A stretch of 64,000 bases of DNA. Source: Rhynchosporium graminicola. Its lineage: Eukaryota > Ascomycota > Leotiomycetes > Helotiales > Ploettnerulaceae. A program made the translations under genes and the position numbers. The first letter of the stretch is position 1, and every line of letters begins with the position of its first letter. Location of the stretch: positions 255,933 to 319,932 of the forward strand of contig FJUW01000017.1 in the NCBI GenBank assembly GCA_900074885.1, given 5' to 3'. This document shows, in pieces, positions 22,614-34,286 of this stretch. The notes under the pieces are model-generated. The model saw only the letters and a program-made list of their open reading frames with translations, did no database searches and had not been told where the DNA came from.

Positions 22614-23825
22614 AGGAATCTCGGAGCTTTTGTTTATTTCGCGTACCATCGGATTCGCAGCAGTCACTCATTAAGACTCAGGTACTGCTGGGCTTGGAGA
22701 TGCATCACGACCGCAAGACTTTGACGGCTTTATATCTCCATGGATGGGATAATCGGACGTTAGATGCTTTTATTGATATGATGGACAGCGTTGATTTTCC
22801 TTTGTGAGATGTTTGAATCGTTTTCCAAGGTGTTCCAAAATCTTGAACAGCCGATACGACCTCAAAAGTCATCTACCCATCCACTTTACAAGCTAGCCAG
22901 ATGATATCTAGTCCAATCCCACTCTAATCCCACTTTCCGATAGAAACTCAATTCATTCCAGGTCTCGCTTGATGGTACTGATTAAACCGGGCCTTCCGCT
23001 CATATTACGCATGCAATTGGCTCTTACTAATTGATGATGGACACCTGAGCTGCCATTGGAGGAGAATTAACCTTGGTATTAAAACTCTATCTTATCAGAT
23101 CGGTCCATCAGCTTACTAAGTACTAACTCAGTGCCTCGCCGTACGCGGACATGCTACAACGTAACATCTTCCTTAATTTAGGTGGTTTCCGTGAGCGAGT
23201 GATACGTTTGTTCTAGGTATGGCGCCTCGCTGTGTGCTCCTCAAGATTCCAGCACGACTTCAGGATCAAGACTCAAGACTCTCTCCATCTTCTGACACCG
23301 GGCTTGGTTCAACTTCGGTCAGAAAAGTATTCTGCCGATATGTAGGTGAGCTCCAGCGTCTCGGTAGCTGGAACGAATAATCAATTCGATCTATAAGCCG
23401 TGCCTCATTCGTGCGGTAGTGGTACGAAGCTGACTGAAAGTTGGAGCTAGACCAATCCAGAGACTTGAGATGGAAGCCAAGCCGGCGGACGAACCTGGGA
23501 GGAGTGGATCTTCATCTACATGTGGTAAAGATAAATAAAACCTTCTCGTGTCTCTATCAAAGAGAGCCTCAGGCAAGGCTAGCAACCAATCGTTTGATCG
23601 GAATCAGTCTAAATGTAGACGAGAACCTGCTAGAATCACTTCACAGCGTAGGGGTTTACAAGTATTTATCCTTACCACGAGTACAGTACTAGACCTGGGG
23701 CGGGATCTCATGCCGACTGATGGACGAGATAAGATCTAATATCAAAAAATTGGCCATCAACTTCATTCTTATACCCCACTCTAGTCTCTCGTCGATTTTA
23801 ACCCAGCATAAAGATTCGAGCTGTC
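22614..23825. other. Intergenic, promoter region of the siderophore transporter
   Basis: No gene seen. Contains the GATA-type sites listed separately; short frames at 23391-23739 have no signature. Confidence 0.5.
23092..23100 (-). promoter_or_regulatory. Iron-responsive GATA factor (SreA/Sre1-type) site
   Basis: The minus strand reads ATCTGATAA, an exact match to the extended consensus ATCWGATAA bound by fungal iron-repressing GATA factors. It lies 726 bases upstream of the ATG of a predicted siderophore transporter, a class of gene normally repressed by that factor when iron is plentiful. A second, plain AGATAA is at 23727-23732. Function is inferred from match plus context. Confidence 0.55.
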
Positions 23826-25770
23826 ATGTCGACTATCACTCCAGCCGTTAAACAAGCCACTGAGTCGGGTACTGACATCGAGAAAATTCCTGCCAGTAAC
23901 AATGGCAATGAATTTTTTTACGATGAGAAGTTAGAAGAAGTGGAGGGTTCGACGCATAAGCAGGATGGTGTTAAGCGTGTCGAGGCCATTACATCGGTGT
24001 GGACGAAGAAGACCTTGGTTTTGATGTTCATCCTGTAAGCCTCTCATACAGGATTTCCCAGGTATTTCATTCCGATAATTCAAACTCACATAGCACCAGA
24101 CTCTACCTCGTCTCCTTCGTGGAGCTCCTCATGTCATCTATCAATTCCAACCTTACAGCCTACGTAACATCTGATTTCGCCTCCCACGGTCTCCTTGGAG
24201 CAACCGGGATCGTAGCCACGATCGCCGGCGGCGTGTCAGCGTTTACTATCGCCAAAATCATCGACATCTGGGGCCGAGTAGAAGGATTCCTTCTCATGCT
24301 CCTCATCGTCTCCATAGGTCTGATCATGAAAGCTGTTTGCAAAAACGTGACCACCTACGCAGCAGCTCACACTTTCTACTGGGTCGGCCATCTGGGTCTC
24401 CTCTATGTCATCAGTATCATGTTGGCTGACATGACGACGCTGAAGAATCGAATGTTGGCATTCACTATCAATGGTACCCCAACCATTGCCACTACGTTTG
24501 CTGGTCCAGCTATAGCTGAGCTCTTCTATGAACAATCAACTTGGAGGTGGGCATTTGGTGCTTTCTGTATCATTTTGATCTGTGTCAGTCTTCCGGCTGC
24601 GGTGGTCATGCTAGCTCAACAGCGGAAGGCTGCTAAATTCGGCGTCCTTCCCGAGAGAACCCATAAGCGAAATAAGTTCGAGTCGATAAAGTTTTACGTG
24701 ATTGAATTCGACGGTACATATCACCTTTCCGACTGAATTTCGAATACCGATAACTAAAATCTGTCTAGTCCTCGGCCTTCTTCTCTGCACAGCTGCCTTC
24801 TCACTCATCCTCCTACCCTTCAGTCTCGCAAACGGTCAATCGAAAGGATGGGCCAGCGGAACCATCATATCAATGCTAGTCATCGGCGTAGTCTCGTTGA
24901 TCGCCTTCGTTCTCTGGGAGAGATTCTTCGCACCAGTTCAATTCTTCCCATTCAAGTACCTCATGAACAGGACAATCATCGGCTCTTCTCTACTCTATGG
25001 CTTCATGTTCGCCTCGATATTCTGCTGGGATACATACTACTACTCGTATCTACAAGTCGTGCATGACCAGACAATCCGTGATTCAGGTTACATTCTCAAC
25101 ACGTTTTCACTCACCTCGTCTTTCATATCTCCTTTCGTCGGCCTGTAAGTCCACCTCTTCCATCCTCTCTTATGACGGCTCCAATATTAATACCGCCGCC
25201 AGACTCATCAGCCGCACGGGTGACTACAAATACACATCCTATGGCGGGATCCCCTTCGCCGTCCTCGGTACCGTCCTGCTCGTCCACCTCCGAACACCCA
25301 GCACGCACGTCGGCCTCCTAGTAATGTGTCAAGTATTCAACGGTATTGGCAGCGGAATCTGGGCAACCTGCGCTCAACTCGCCGTTATGGCATCCGTATC
25401 TCATCAAGAAGTAGCCGTCGCCATTGCGTTATGGGGCATGTTCGGATCGATCGGTTCCGCTACAGGTCAAGCAATCGCCGGTGCGCTCTGGACGAACATC
25501 TTGCCTACCAAATTATTTGAGGCGTTGCCTGAGGAGAGCAAGAACCTCACGGCGACGATTTATAGCTCGTTTGTTATTCAGCAGGATTATCCGATGGGCA
25601 CGGAGATTAGAAAAGCGATTATTGTGGCGTATGCGGATGTGCAGAGGAAAATGGTCATTGCGGGCAGCGCGTTCATGCCGGTTTGTATCTTGGCTATTGT
25701 GTTGTGGAAGCGGATGGATGTTAGGAAGATGGAAGAGCACAGGACGCAGAGCAAGGGAACTCTTTGGTAG
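23826..25770 (+). CDS. MFS siderophore-iron transporter (SIT family)
   Basis: Four exons, 23826..24034, 24094..24713, 24769..25144 and 25203..25770 (introns 59, 55 and 58 nt), encode 590 residues; all junction phases agree and the second intron has a TAACTAA-like branch site. After a hydrophilic N-terminus comes the SIT start of helix 1 (VWTKKTLVLMFIL), then SNLTAYVTSDF, the loop-2 signature AKIIDIWGRVEGF, and later TFAGPAIAELF, SIKFYVIEFDVLGLLL, LLISRTGDYKY and the last pair of helices. The order and length fit the 14-helix siderophore:H+ symporters that import ferri-siderophores at the plasma membrane or an endosomal membrane. The siderophore transported cannot be told. The upstream ATCTGATAA fits iron repression. 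The gene converges on the CutC homologue 0.4 kb downstream. Confidence 0.92.
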
Positions 25771-26187
25771 ATGGCTTACGAGAGGAGGGCCTGAAATGTC
25801 ACGTGTTCGTAAAATGTGTGTCTAAAGTTACTACGTGAATTAATGAATAATACATGCAAGCTCAGCTAGTTTTTCATGTATTGGTGAAGTTATTCTGTCT
25901 CATGCAATCACGACTCGGCAGTTCCACTCTAGGCATAATCGTAAGGATGACTCTGGAGATGGAAGTTTGCAGCTGGGAACGTTAGACATGAATAACAGAC
26001 CCATTTCTAGTGAGTATATAGTAATCATCGAACTTGTGGAATATACAAAGTGTTCGAAGATTGTCAAGAACACATCGCGATCAGGAGAGGATTGAAAAAT
26101 TACAGCATACCATTGTGAGATGTCTTCGAACGGACACACGTCTCGAAACCAACATTGTCATTCGCCAGTGTGAGACAGGCCCTCTTT
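25771..26187. other. Convergent 3' intergenic region
   Basis: Separates the ends of the siderophore transporter and the CutC gene; nothing further seen. Confidence 0.5.
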
Positions 26188-26895
26188 CTATGATCCGTAT
26201 TCCACAATTCTCTTCAATGACTCAATCTCGGTTGCATTCGCAACGTCGTGCCCCCGGACGAGAGCACTGGAGTGAAACCACTGTGCTCCAGTGTCCCTCA
26301 TCAACTCCGCCACGTTATTACTCCTAACCCTCCCTCCAACAATAATCTCAATCTTCCCGGCCGCCAATTCTACCAACCACTTCAACTTCTTCTTGCCCTG
26401 CAAAGCATCTTCGGCTCCACCACTCGTGAGCACGGCATCGAATCCCAAAGCGATGAGTTCTTCCAACGCCGTTTTCATCTCCTTCGCCGGGATCTTGTCA
26501 AAGGCTCGATGAAACGTACAAGTCAATCTCTTATTGAGTGTGTACGCTGTGACTTTCACAAGAGTCACGAGCTCTCGACAAGCCTCGATATCTATTTTTC
26601 CCTCCTCAGTCAACATCCCAAACACGAACCCATCAGCTCCTGCTGCGGCAAAGGCATGGATGTCGGTCTTCATCCGCACCATCTCCTTAGGGGAATAGAC
26701 GAAGTCCCCGCCACGGGGTCTGATCATGACGTTGATTGAGAAGAAGTATCGAGGTCTGACTGCTTTGATATCTGAGAGGGGAGGAGTCACGCCGCCAAGC
26801 GACCCATCGGCGCAAAGTTCGATGCGATCCGCGCCGGAAACCTGCGCGTTGATTGCAGAGTTTTCAGAGAAACAGGCTATCTCCAGGAAGGGCAT
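26188..26895 (-). CDS. cutC: CutC family protein
   Basis: A single exon of 235 residues starting at ATG 26893-26895. The fold is the CutC TIM barrel: LEIACFSENSAINAQVSGAD at the N-terminus, RIELCADGSLGGVTP, INVMIRPRGGDFVYS (the conserved MIRPRGGDF motif), FVFGMLTEEGKID, CTFHRAFD, VLTSGGAEDA and IVGGRVRSNNV in the expected order. The family was named from copper tolerance in bacteria, but a direct copper role is disputed, and eukaryotic members are cytosolic proteins of unsettled function. Length matches the family (about 230-250 residues), and no introns are needed. It converges on the siderophore transporter, which makes a metal-related neighbourhood suggestive but not proven. Confidence 0.93.
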   Translation of the reverse strand: MPFLEIACFSENSAINAQVSGADRIELCADGSLGGVTPPLSDIKAVRPRYFFSINVMIRPRGGDFVYSPKEMVRMKTDIHAFAAAGADGFVFGMLTEEGKIDIEACRELVTLVKVTAYTLNKRLTCTFHRAFDKIPAKEMKTALEELIALGFDAVLTSGGAEDALQGKKKLKWLVELAAGKIEIIVGGRVRSNNVAELMRDTGAQWFHSSALVRGHDVANATEIESLKRIVEYGS

Positions 26896-27574
26896 TGTGA
26901 GTATGCTTTTTCAACGAGATATATGTTGTACCAGATACTGGTTGTGTCTGGATCTCTTTAACAGATGGACCCTATGATTGGTGGATAGAGTAGATCGGTA
27001 AACTCCAAGATATGTATAGTGCAGTGGTTTGACTTGAACCAAATCGGATTTCAAGATGCAAGCCCAGCCGGGCTATGTCTCATATTTCAAATCTTGGGCA
27101 GTCACGAAGTCGAAGATGGAGGCAGGCTCGTCGTCCCACGTACGAAAGCGGGAGGTCTAACCGAGCTGGGTTATTGTAAACCTTATCTTCCTCTTTTTGC
27201 TTATCGAATATGTTGATCAACGACGTCTCTTGAATTGCGACTGATTTGGAGAATTATATCAGGTTGGAGGGTCGAAAGTGGGATGTATTCGAGAGAGCAT
27301 ATGTGAATCTTTATGAAAAACATGGTGCGTGGATACTTGGTTGATGGGTTTACAAGTTCATTTCATGCGCTTGTTCACTCCATCCATATCATTATTGACT
27401 CCGTAACTCCTTTCATGCATGCCTCGTCTACTTCGCAAGCATAACCTTTGGCTAATATAACTAAAACACCATAACCATGCGTAACTAGACCTCCCTCGAC
27501 TATCCAAATGCTCAAGAGACGCCTGAACTCAGGTTTGAAACTCTGTCACCAAAATCTCGCTAGGGATTTGCAAC
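26896..27574. other. Intergenic, nothing recognised
   Basis: Promoter side of cutC and 3' side of the pseudogene; only short frames. Confidence 0.5.
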
Positions 27575-30005
27575 TCACCAGCTCCTCAACCACGCGGCAA
27601 AAGCATATAGTAGCAACGTAACAACCGCAATCATCCAGCCAGAAACTCTCCAAGCACCTGTATATCATCTTCTTTCACAGTCCAGATCGTGCCAAAAACT
27701 ACGCTCCCGGCAGCTCCCAGCAAGGCAAGGAAGACTACAAATCCACTCAAGTTTCGACTTTCTTCGAAATGGATCCCCCATCCCATGTTCTCCCCACCTC
27801 GAGAAAACTCCAGTCTGTCTTTGAGCTTCTAGGGAAACCATTTTACGCAGAAATCGCCCTCTCCTGCATCGGCTGGATGGTCGAAAATGTGGAGCACATA
27901 GTTAGATCCGATAGGCGGCTTTGTCCTCGCAATTTCCCACTCATATTCGACTGCCTTTTTGGTTGCCGGTGGCAGCTCAGGATGGCGGATGCAGTCGAGG
28001 AAGCATTTTGGACGGACCTCGAACTAAGCGTTTGTTAGCAAAAAAAAGTACGCGTTGTCGCATAGCGGGTGGCAAATCTCGACGAAATGAATGGCTTCAA
28101 GTCTCCTAGTATCCAGGGAGATTCTTTTTCTTTTTGGTGGGTAGAGCTTCTTGAAACGAGTAAAGAGCTCTTGATCGGACTTAGTGCTCTATATATATCG
28201 ATATGCTGGAATGTAGGACCGAAGAACAGGAGATACTGAGAATCTGAGACCGGTGGCAGGTTGCTGACTCCAACACTGACCATAGGAGTAACCTGTGAGG
28301 TAGGCAGAGCGCTAAGTTTCGACGGTACCTTGTTGCGCTTGGCAATATTGATGACCAGATTCTTTGCTCCATCAACAAACTTCGAGAAGATGCCAGGCGA
28401 TCTGTTTGTGAAGTTTGACCTTGTGATACCTGCAGATCGGAACAACTCTATGGCAAGCTTTTCGACTGCCCCAGGTGTAACTTCTGAGTGGTCATCATAT
28501 CCTGAGTGTCCGCATTGGTATATCCACTCGATTCTAGAGATGCCCGCTGGCATCATCCTCCCTTGTATACCTTCCAGGAACGCATCTGGCAGGACTCGAG
28601 CGATCCAAGATCTATACGGTAAGGCTTCCTGCTCTTCATGGGAAAACCTCAGATAGCTGGGCCATCCTTAGAGGCTCATGGACTGTCAAACCTTTCGGAG
28701 GAGCATCATCTGTTCTCTCAACATCTTTCAAAACAGACGAAATGTCTCTTTCCGTCAGATTTTCCTCTTCAATCATCTTGATGAAGGCCTGCTGTAGATC
28801 AGACCAAGCTGGACCGTCTTTCAAAAACTCGATCAGGCGATTCGTGATTGGGAAGTCTTGCTCAATTTGATCGTCAACCTCGTCATCAGAAATGTCTGTG
28901 GGATTAGGATCAGCTGCAGTCGTGTCAAGAACTAAACTGCCTTGGCCAGACAGTTCCTGTAGGTATGCTTCCACGTGCTCCTGACGCACTTTCTTCTGAT
29001 CAGATGTCCGCGGAATATCCAAGTGAGTTTGGTTGATTGAATCTATCTCATTTGTAAGTCGGACGATGAGATAACGAAGCCAGCCTTGATAAAGTGTGAT
29101 GCGCTATGCTCCAGATCGAGTTACTGTGATTCAAAGATATGCAGTACTCTTTCATGAGTTCTCTGAACAGCTTTTGAAAGTCTCGGCGACCCAGTCGCTG
29201 AAGTGCCACCGGATAAAAGGGCCCAAGAATCTCATCATCTCGAAGCAGATTATTAATCTCGCTTGATAAGCTAGGCCTTACTCCGAATGATGACTGGGAA
29301 TCTTCTAATGTCCCATAACCGGAATTAACGCTGCTAGATTGATCGGATACATCGCTAGGACTGTCTGCGAGTGACTTCACTGACAGCATTGATGCCGCCT
29401 TCGATGGCTCTCTTGCAGCCGAAGGAACTTGGGGAACAGGCGATGTAACTTTGTAGCTATTAGCTTTGGTGTAGCCTAAAATGGACGTTGTCAACCTTAC
29501 CAGAGCTTTTGGATTCCTTTGTTTTCGCTATGGATGAAGCCGAGGCTAGGAGAAGCGAAGACTCAGAGTTCTCTTGGTCGGCCTGCTCCCTTCCCGCATA
29601 ATCAAGTCTTACCATCTCCTGCTCATAGAATTCTGCGTTGCCATCCACTGTCCTTTCATCGCCACCTACCATCGCTAGATCTGAATTACTAAAGTCAGAA
29701 TCAGCATCAGTGGCGGTGTGACATGGAGCTTCGACACCCTCATGCATCTGTTCCTCCTGCGCTTCTACTTCGTCTTCAGCAGATTCAGAGAGAAATTTGT
29801 ATCGTCTCTCAAAATCGCCCAGTCTTCTTCGGAAGTGTTGTCTAGCTGATATTACCTTACAGATATTGTTATCTCGATAGGAACGTTTTGAGGCGAGTCT
29901 CTTAGGTCCTGGCTCCAACTCACGGAAGTCCCTGCCAGTTTGAGCTTTGCGGATTTCATCCTCATGCTTTTCAGTCTCCGTCACTCCACCTACTTTTATC
30001 ACCAT
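27575..30005 (-). pseudogene. Decayed lineage-specific gene with C-terminal transmembrane pair
   Basis: Coding segments in consistent order on the minus strand can be strung from an ATG at 30003-30005 to a TGA at 27575. Parts: a polar N-terminus; an intron 29449-29500; an acidic Ser-rich linker (SSSVNSGYGTLEDS); an alpha-helical stretch; a Cys motif (RIEWIYQCGHSGYDDHSE); and a tail FLDCIRHPELPPATKKAVEYEW ... MGWGIHFEE followed by two hydrophobic segments. This pattern resembles a family of fungal hypothetical proteins ending in WGIHF plus transmembrane helices. It looks broken: an in-frame TAG replaces a Lys codon at 27829-27831, a one-base shift occurs near 27657-27661, and further frame breaks lie near 28195, 28650 and 29110, with an unexplained stop near 28050. 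Some breaks could be unusual introns, but the two at the 3' end cannot. Function of the family is unknown to me. Confidence 0.6.
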
Positions 30006-31221
30006 ATTCACTTGGAACGATTGTGTCGGAAACACATAAACAAGATAGAATATGGGACAAAGACCGTAGCGAAAATCAAGATGGGAAGGGACTTCTCTAT
30101 CTATAGAGAGAGTTGAGGTATGACAGCACAGCCCACTGCCACACGCCGTGGCGTTCTTCTGCGCAGCAATAATCAATTCTCTTCCTGTTGGCTCGAGGCT
30201 CGCTTACAGTCAAAGGAAGCGAGTATCTCACGAAAGCGGTGTGTCTCGTGCCATATGATGTCTAGGCCCCAGTACTGCCACCAGCGTGAGCCCAAAAGAT
30301 ACTAATCTAAAGAGCCATATGCCATATACTAACAAGTAACGTTCTCAGCTCTGGAACTGTTGCTCCCTCCCCATCACCATCTAAACCACAAAATCCAACA
30401 GCAACTCTCGTACCTCATCATCATCCCAGAATGGGAATCGTCAATACACAACCCCAAAATTCACCCACCAACCAACCCATTAACCAAACGATCGTCCTCC
30501 CTTCTACTTTCTAGTTCCTACACCTGAACAATCCATCCATACACATACTTCACTCCTCTAAATCCTCCTTCACGAATAATCCACTAGATTCACTACACTA
30601 CCCAACCATCCATCCCCCCATCCATCCCTTCATCTCCTCCCAAGCTTCTCAATCTTCTCATTCACAGTGAATACGTATATTCAATATTTATCAAAAAAGC
30701 CGCTAGCTCGCAGACGGAAGACAAGACTCAAGAACAGCAGATCGTAAGTTCTCATTCAGAGCCACCATACAACCAGGTAGTCTTCATCACCAAGTCTAAA
30801 ACACCCACCTATCAGTCATCGCTTCTACACACCTAATATACATGGCAGATCTAGACATAAATCCCTACCTAGGATCGCTTCCTAGGTAGGTGTCTTGTCT
30901 TGATCAGCTAACGATGCATTTTTCTCCATCGAAAGGATAGCGTAAACAAACAAGCAAAAACTTCACCTTTTAGCCAGCACGCCCGATATATTCTGGCGAG
31001 TTACCAGCCCTCGACATGAATCGAATATCTCTGGCAACATTCAGAGTACTTCGGAGACGCGGATCCGTCGAGGACGAAAATTTGGAGTGGTTGGGGTATC
31101 AATTGATTAATTTCTCATCTATACATCGTCATCCATCCACCCCGTTATAATCCACAGTCCTCCTCCTCACCTGTTCCGTTGCTCAATACTATCTCATCAT
31201 CGGCGTCATAAAACCTCTCAT
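30006..31221. other. Intergenic; 3' region of APC8
   Basis: Pyrimidine-rich and AT-rich DNA with no long frames; nothing recognised. Contains a short palindrome CCTAGGTAGG/CCTACCTAGG context near 30868-30890. Confidence 0.5.
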
Positions 31222-33395
31222 CTAATTACCACCAGCCTCCAACCTGACCCTAACCTCCCTAACCAATGCCTTGGCCTCTTCAACCTCCACCCCATCCTGA
31301 CAAAGTTCCGTAGCCAATTGCATAGCCCTACTATAATCACCTGTCCGCATCGCATATTTAGCAAGCCACATTCTCGCCTTGGAAGTCGCAGCCGTGACGC
31401 CTGTTCCTCCGCCATTCCCTCCCCTTCCCCCTCCACCTCCACTCCCTCCGTCCCCGCCACCTTGCAGCCTCTCATCATCCGAAGATTGAGAATCAGCATG
31501 GATGTTTATGATGGAAGAGTCTAGACTTCCCTCAGGCCCTTCCTCTTGCGCAATACACATCTCCATATAACTCATCGCCTCCCCCTCCTCCTCAAGCTTC
31601 TCATACATATTCGCGATCTGCAACAGAATCTCCGGATCCATAATCGCCGCCTTCCCTCCGCCAGTACTCCCACTCCCAAAAGAACTCTCTGCCCCACCAT
31701 CATGATAGGCATCCGCTTGCAGTGATCTCTTCAACGCCTTGATCCCCTCCAAATCCCTGCCCATTTTCTGTAAACATGAGCCTACGGCGAACCACATTTT
31801 ACTATCCCAGGGCCGGAGACCGGCTGCCCGTTTATAGTACCAGAGTGCGTAGGCGTGCATTTCTAGGACCTCGTATGTTTGGCCTAAGCCATACCATGCG
31901 CGGTAATCTTTACGATTAACATCGACTGCTCGCCGATAGGATTCGATTGCCGCGTGTGTGTTTTTAAGTTCGACGTATTCGTGACCCATTAATGTCCAAG
32001 CACTTAGGCAGTTTCTATCGAGCGTGAGAGCGCGACGGAAGTACTGAACTGCTTTTTCGTGCGAGGAGAGGAGGGAATAGTAATTTCCTATTACGACGCA
32101 AGATTCGGGTCGGAATTTATCGACTGCCGAACAGAGATGAGCGAGGAAGGATAGTTTGGGACGTAAGTTCATGACGTAAAGGATATTAGAATAGTGGTCT
32201 AGAGAATCAAGACGATGAGGGTGTAGAGCCAGGAGGTTGCTGAATCCAGCGTCAGCTTCGGCGAAATCTTTGTTGTGATAGGCGAGCATGGCGACACAGG
32301 TTAGTATGAAGGGAGATGTTGGGAAGATAGAAAGGAGTTGCTTGAGGCGCTCGAAGAGGGATTGATCGGATTGGTAGAGCTCGAGGGAGGTATGGATGTT
32401 GAAAATGAAGCCGAAGATGTGGGCTGGGATGCTTTGGGATAGCTGTTGTAGCTGGAGACTGTTAGTATCATTCGAAGATCAGAAACCTAAACGTACGTGT
32501 TCTATCCTCGTGATAAGTGAGGTTATCTCCAGCCAACAGCCCCAATTCATCTGATACAAATGGACACTTTTTAATAGCCAGTGCATGGCTTGGCTTTCAT
32601 TCTTGTCTTTTGCAAGTACCATTCCATATCTGCAATCGTCAGCAAGGACTTCCAATAGGGAAGAGCCGCATACAAGTACTCCAGCCATCCTTGACTTCCT
32701 TCCACAATCCCATTCTCATCAGTGTGCTCTAAAAACCAAGTATCCAGGAACCGACTGATCACCACCAATTGCTTATTGATCGCAGTCCCTCCATCATGAG
32801 GACCCATAACCATCTCACTATCCTCATCCTTTTTCTTCTCCCCCGACATATATTTCGCATACAACGCCAAGAACAAGCTCTTCTGACTCAGTCTCGGTAT
32901 CGCCACCGGCGCAGCACTTCTCTTTCCCATGGATGTCCTCTCGGATCCTCTTCTTTGTGGTGTCAAGTTCGGAACTTTCGTAGTAATTGTTGTTAAGATG
33001 CCTGACAAAACGGTATCTGGAATGAAGACCGCAGCGCATCGATCGAACTCGCGACAATCGAAGAACGACTTGGCCAGTAAGTATTTGTTTATTTCTTTTG
33101 CCTCGAGTTGTGCTTCCTCAATATCGAGATTCCCAGTAAGGACAATTGGTGGTAGACCTGTCGTTGGGACTTCGGTCATCTGCGAGTCCTCGGGTTCGGA
33201 GTCATCGTCTGGTAAGGATGTGAGGAGTTCTGCTGCCCTGTAAACCAACTGATTAGAGTGTGTATTCGGGGAGTGAAGTTAAAGGAGAGCGCACCATTTC
33301 GCAGATTGGTAGAGACATCTCTCGGAACATTTGACTACAGCCTCTTGCAGGTTTGCCCGCATCTCGATAGCGGCGCGAGGGGGGAGCCCGCCCAT
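31222..33395 (-). CDS. CDC23: Anaphase-promoting complex subunit 8 (APC8/Cdc23)
   Basis: Exons 33395..33295, 33237..32674, 32629..32497 and 32451..31222 (introns 57, 44 and 45 nt) encode 675 residues; phases 2, 2 and 0 all join correctly. The N-terminus (CSERCLYQSAKWAAELL) and the TPR array are diagnostic: LDHYSNILYVM, VIGNYYSLLSSHEKAV, YFRRALTLDRNCLSAW, LMGHEYVELKNTHAAIESYR, RAVDVNRKDYRAWYGLGQTY. APC8 is a TPR scaffold of the APC/C ubiquitin ligase in the nucleus and contributes to binding coactivators Cdc20/Cdh1. A Gly-rich loop (about 25 residues) is inserted between the last TPRs, a low-complexity feature. The start codon at 33395 is the best in-frame ATG but an upstream exon is not excluded. 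A palindromic MluI-type box lies about 240 bases upstream. Confidence 0.93.
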
Positions 33396-33632
33396 AGTTG
33401 CTTCCTGGCCACAAGCCTGGGTGCTTTGGCTGCGATTGACTACCTATTTGTTAGATTGGCGACACACAGTTGAGTTTCTGCTGAGTCGACGCGGTTTTGT
33501 ATGTACGGATGGTTGAGGCTGTGATGTTCTGGGTCAGTTGTGGTAAGGCTGGCTGTACATACCTAGATGTACTTCACAAGGCTGCGGGCCGATCCTCAAA
33601 AGTGGAAAGCACGAGTATTGTACGTTTCGAGC

Positions 33633-33644
33633 GCGACGCGTCGC
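33633..33644. promoter_or_regulatory. MCB-like palindrome upstream of APC8
   Basis: GCGACGCGTCGC, a perfect 12-base palindrome containing ACGCGT, the core bound by MBF-type G1/S factors in fungi. It sits 238 bases upstream of the APC8 start. A single copy of a six-base core could be chance. Confidence 0.3.
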
Positions 33645-34286
33645 TTGTTGACTTACGATGTCACGTGCATGCGAACCGACATGCGAACCGACCCAGGAAT
33701 GGAAAGCAATAGATTCGTGTCCTTGATTATTTACTAGTCCAATAATAGTCTGTTACTGCTCGGACTGTAGTATATCGCACTGGTGGAAAACATCTATAGC
33801 ATCTCTCTTGCAAACTCCAAACTTGGCCCGGCCCTTTCCTTCCCCCGGGTTTCGAGTTTCGGGACCTGCACAAGCTCGCAAGGACTTGCAATAGCGCCCT
33901 ACCTACGCTGCCCGTGTGCACTGATGTTCGTCCGAATACTTGTCGAGGCGTCTGAATTTCCTGACCTACCCTTGTTTGTAGAATTGTTTCCAGAATAGTT
34001 TCGTGGAGTCGATCAGAAACAAGGCCAAACGGATTCAGTAAGACTAAGCATAGGTGGGCAGGTAGCAATTAGATATATAGGGTCCCAGATTCCTTTGTCC
34101 TCTTTCTGCTGGTGGTAACTTTCCAAAGACCATTTCGGAGCCTTCCTCTTGATTCCTACGATTTTACCTACAAACAAACATACTTACCTGCCTACTTACC
34201 TGCCTACATACCTGCCAACCTACCTAGCTACCTACCTGTCTACAGAAGTAAACAAAAGTTCGCTTACTAAAGCACCCTCAGTCAAG
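33645..34286. other. Divergent promoter region between APC8 and FPPS
   Basis: About 0.9 kb separates the two divergent starts. It holds a CCTA-rich tract (34165-34243) just upstream of the FPPS 5' exon. No gene seen. Confidence 0.5.
34165..34243. repeat. CCTA/CCTG-rich imperfect tandem tract
   Basis: Repeated units of (T/C)ACCTACCT and ACCTGCCT directly upstream of the FPPS gene. The same tetranucleotide dominates the right end of the window. Confidence 0.7.

Noticed and set aside
21526..22671. 381-codon minus-strand open frame
   Set aside because: Antisense shadow of the membrane-protein gene: it spans the two introns and has no family signature, while the sense strand has spliced exons in phase and transmembrane segments.
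26248..26739. 163-codon plus-strand open frame
   Set aside because: Antisense of the cutC coding sequence, no signature of its own.
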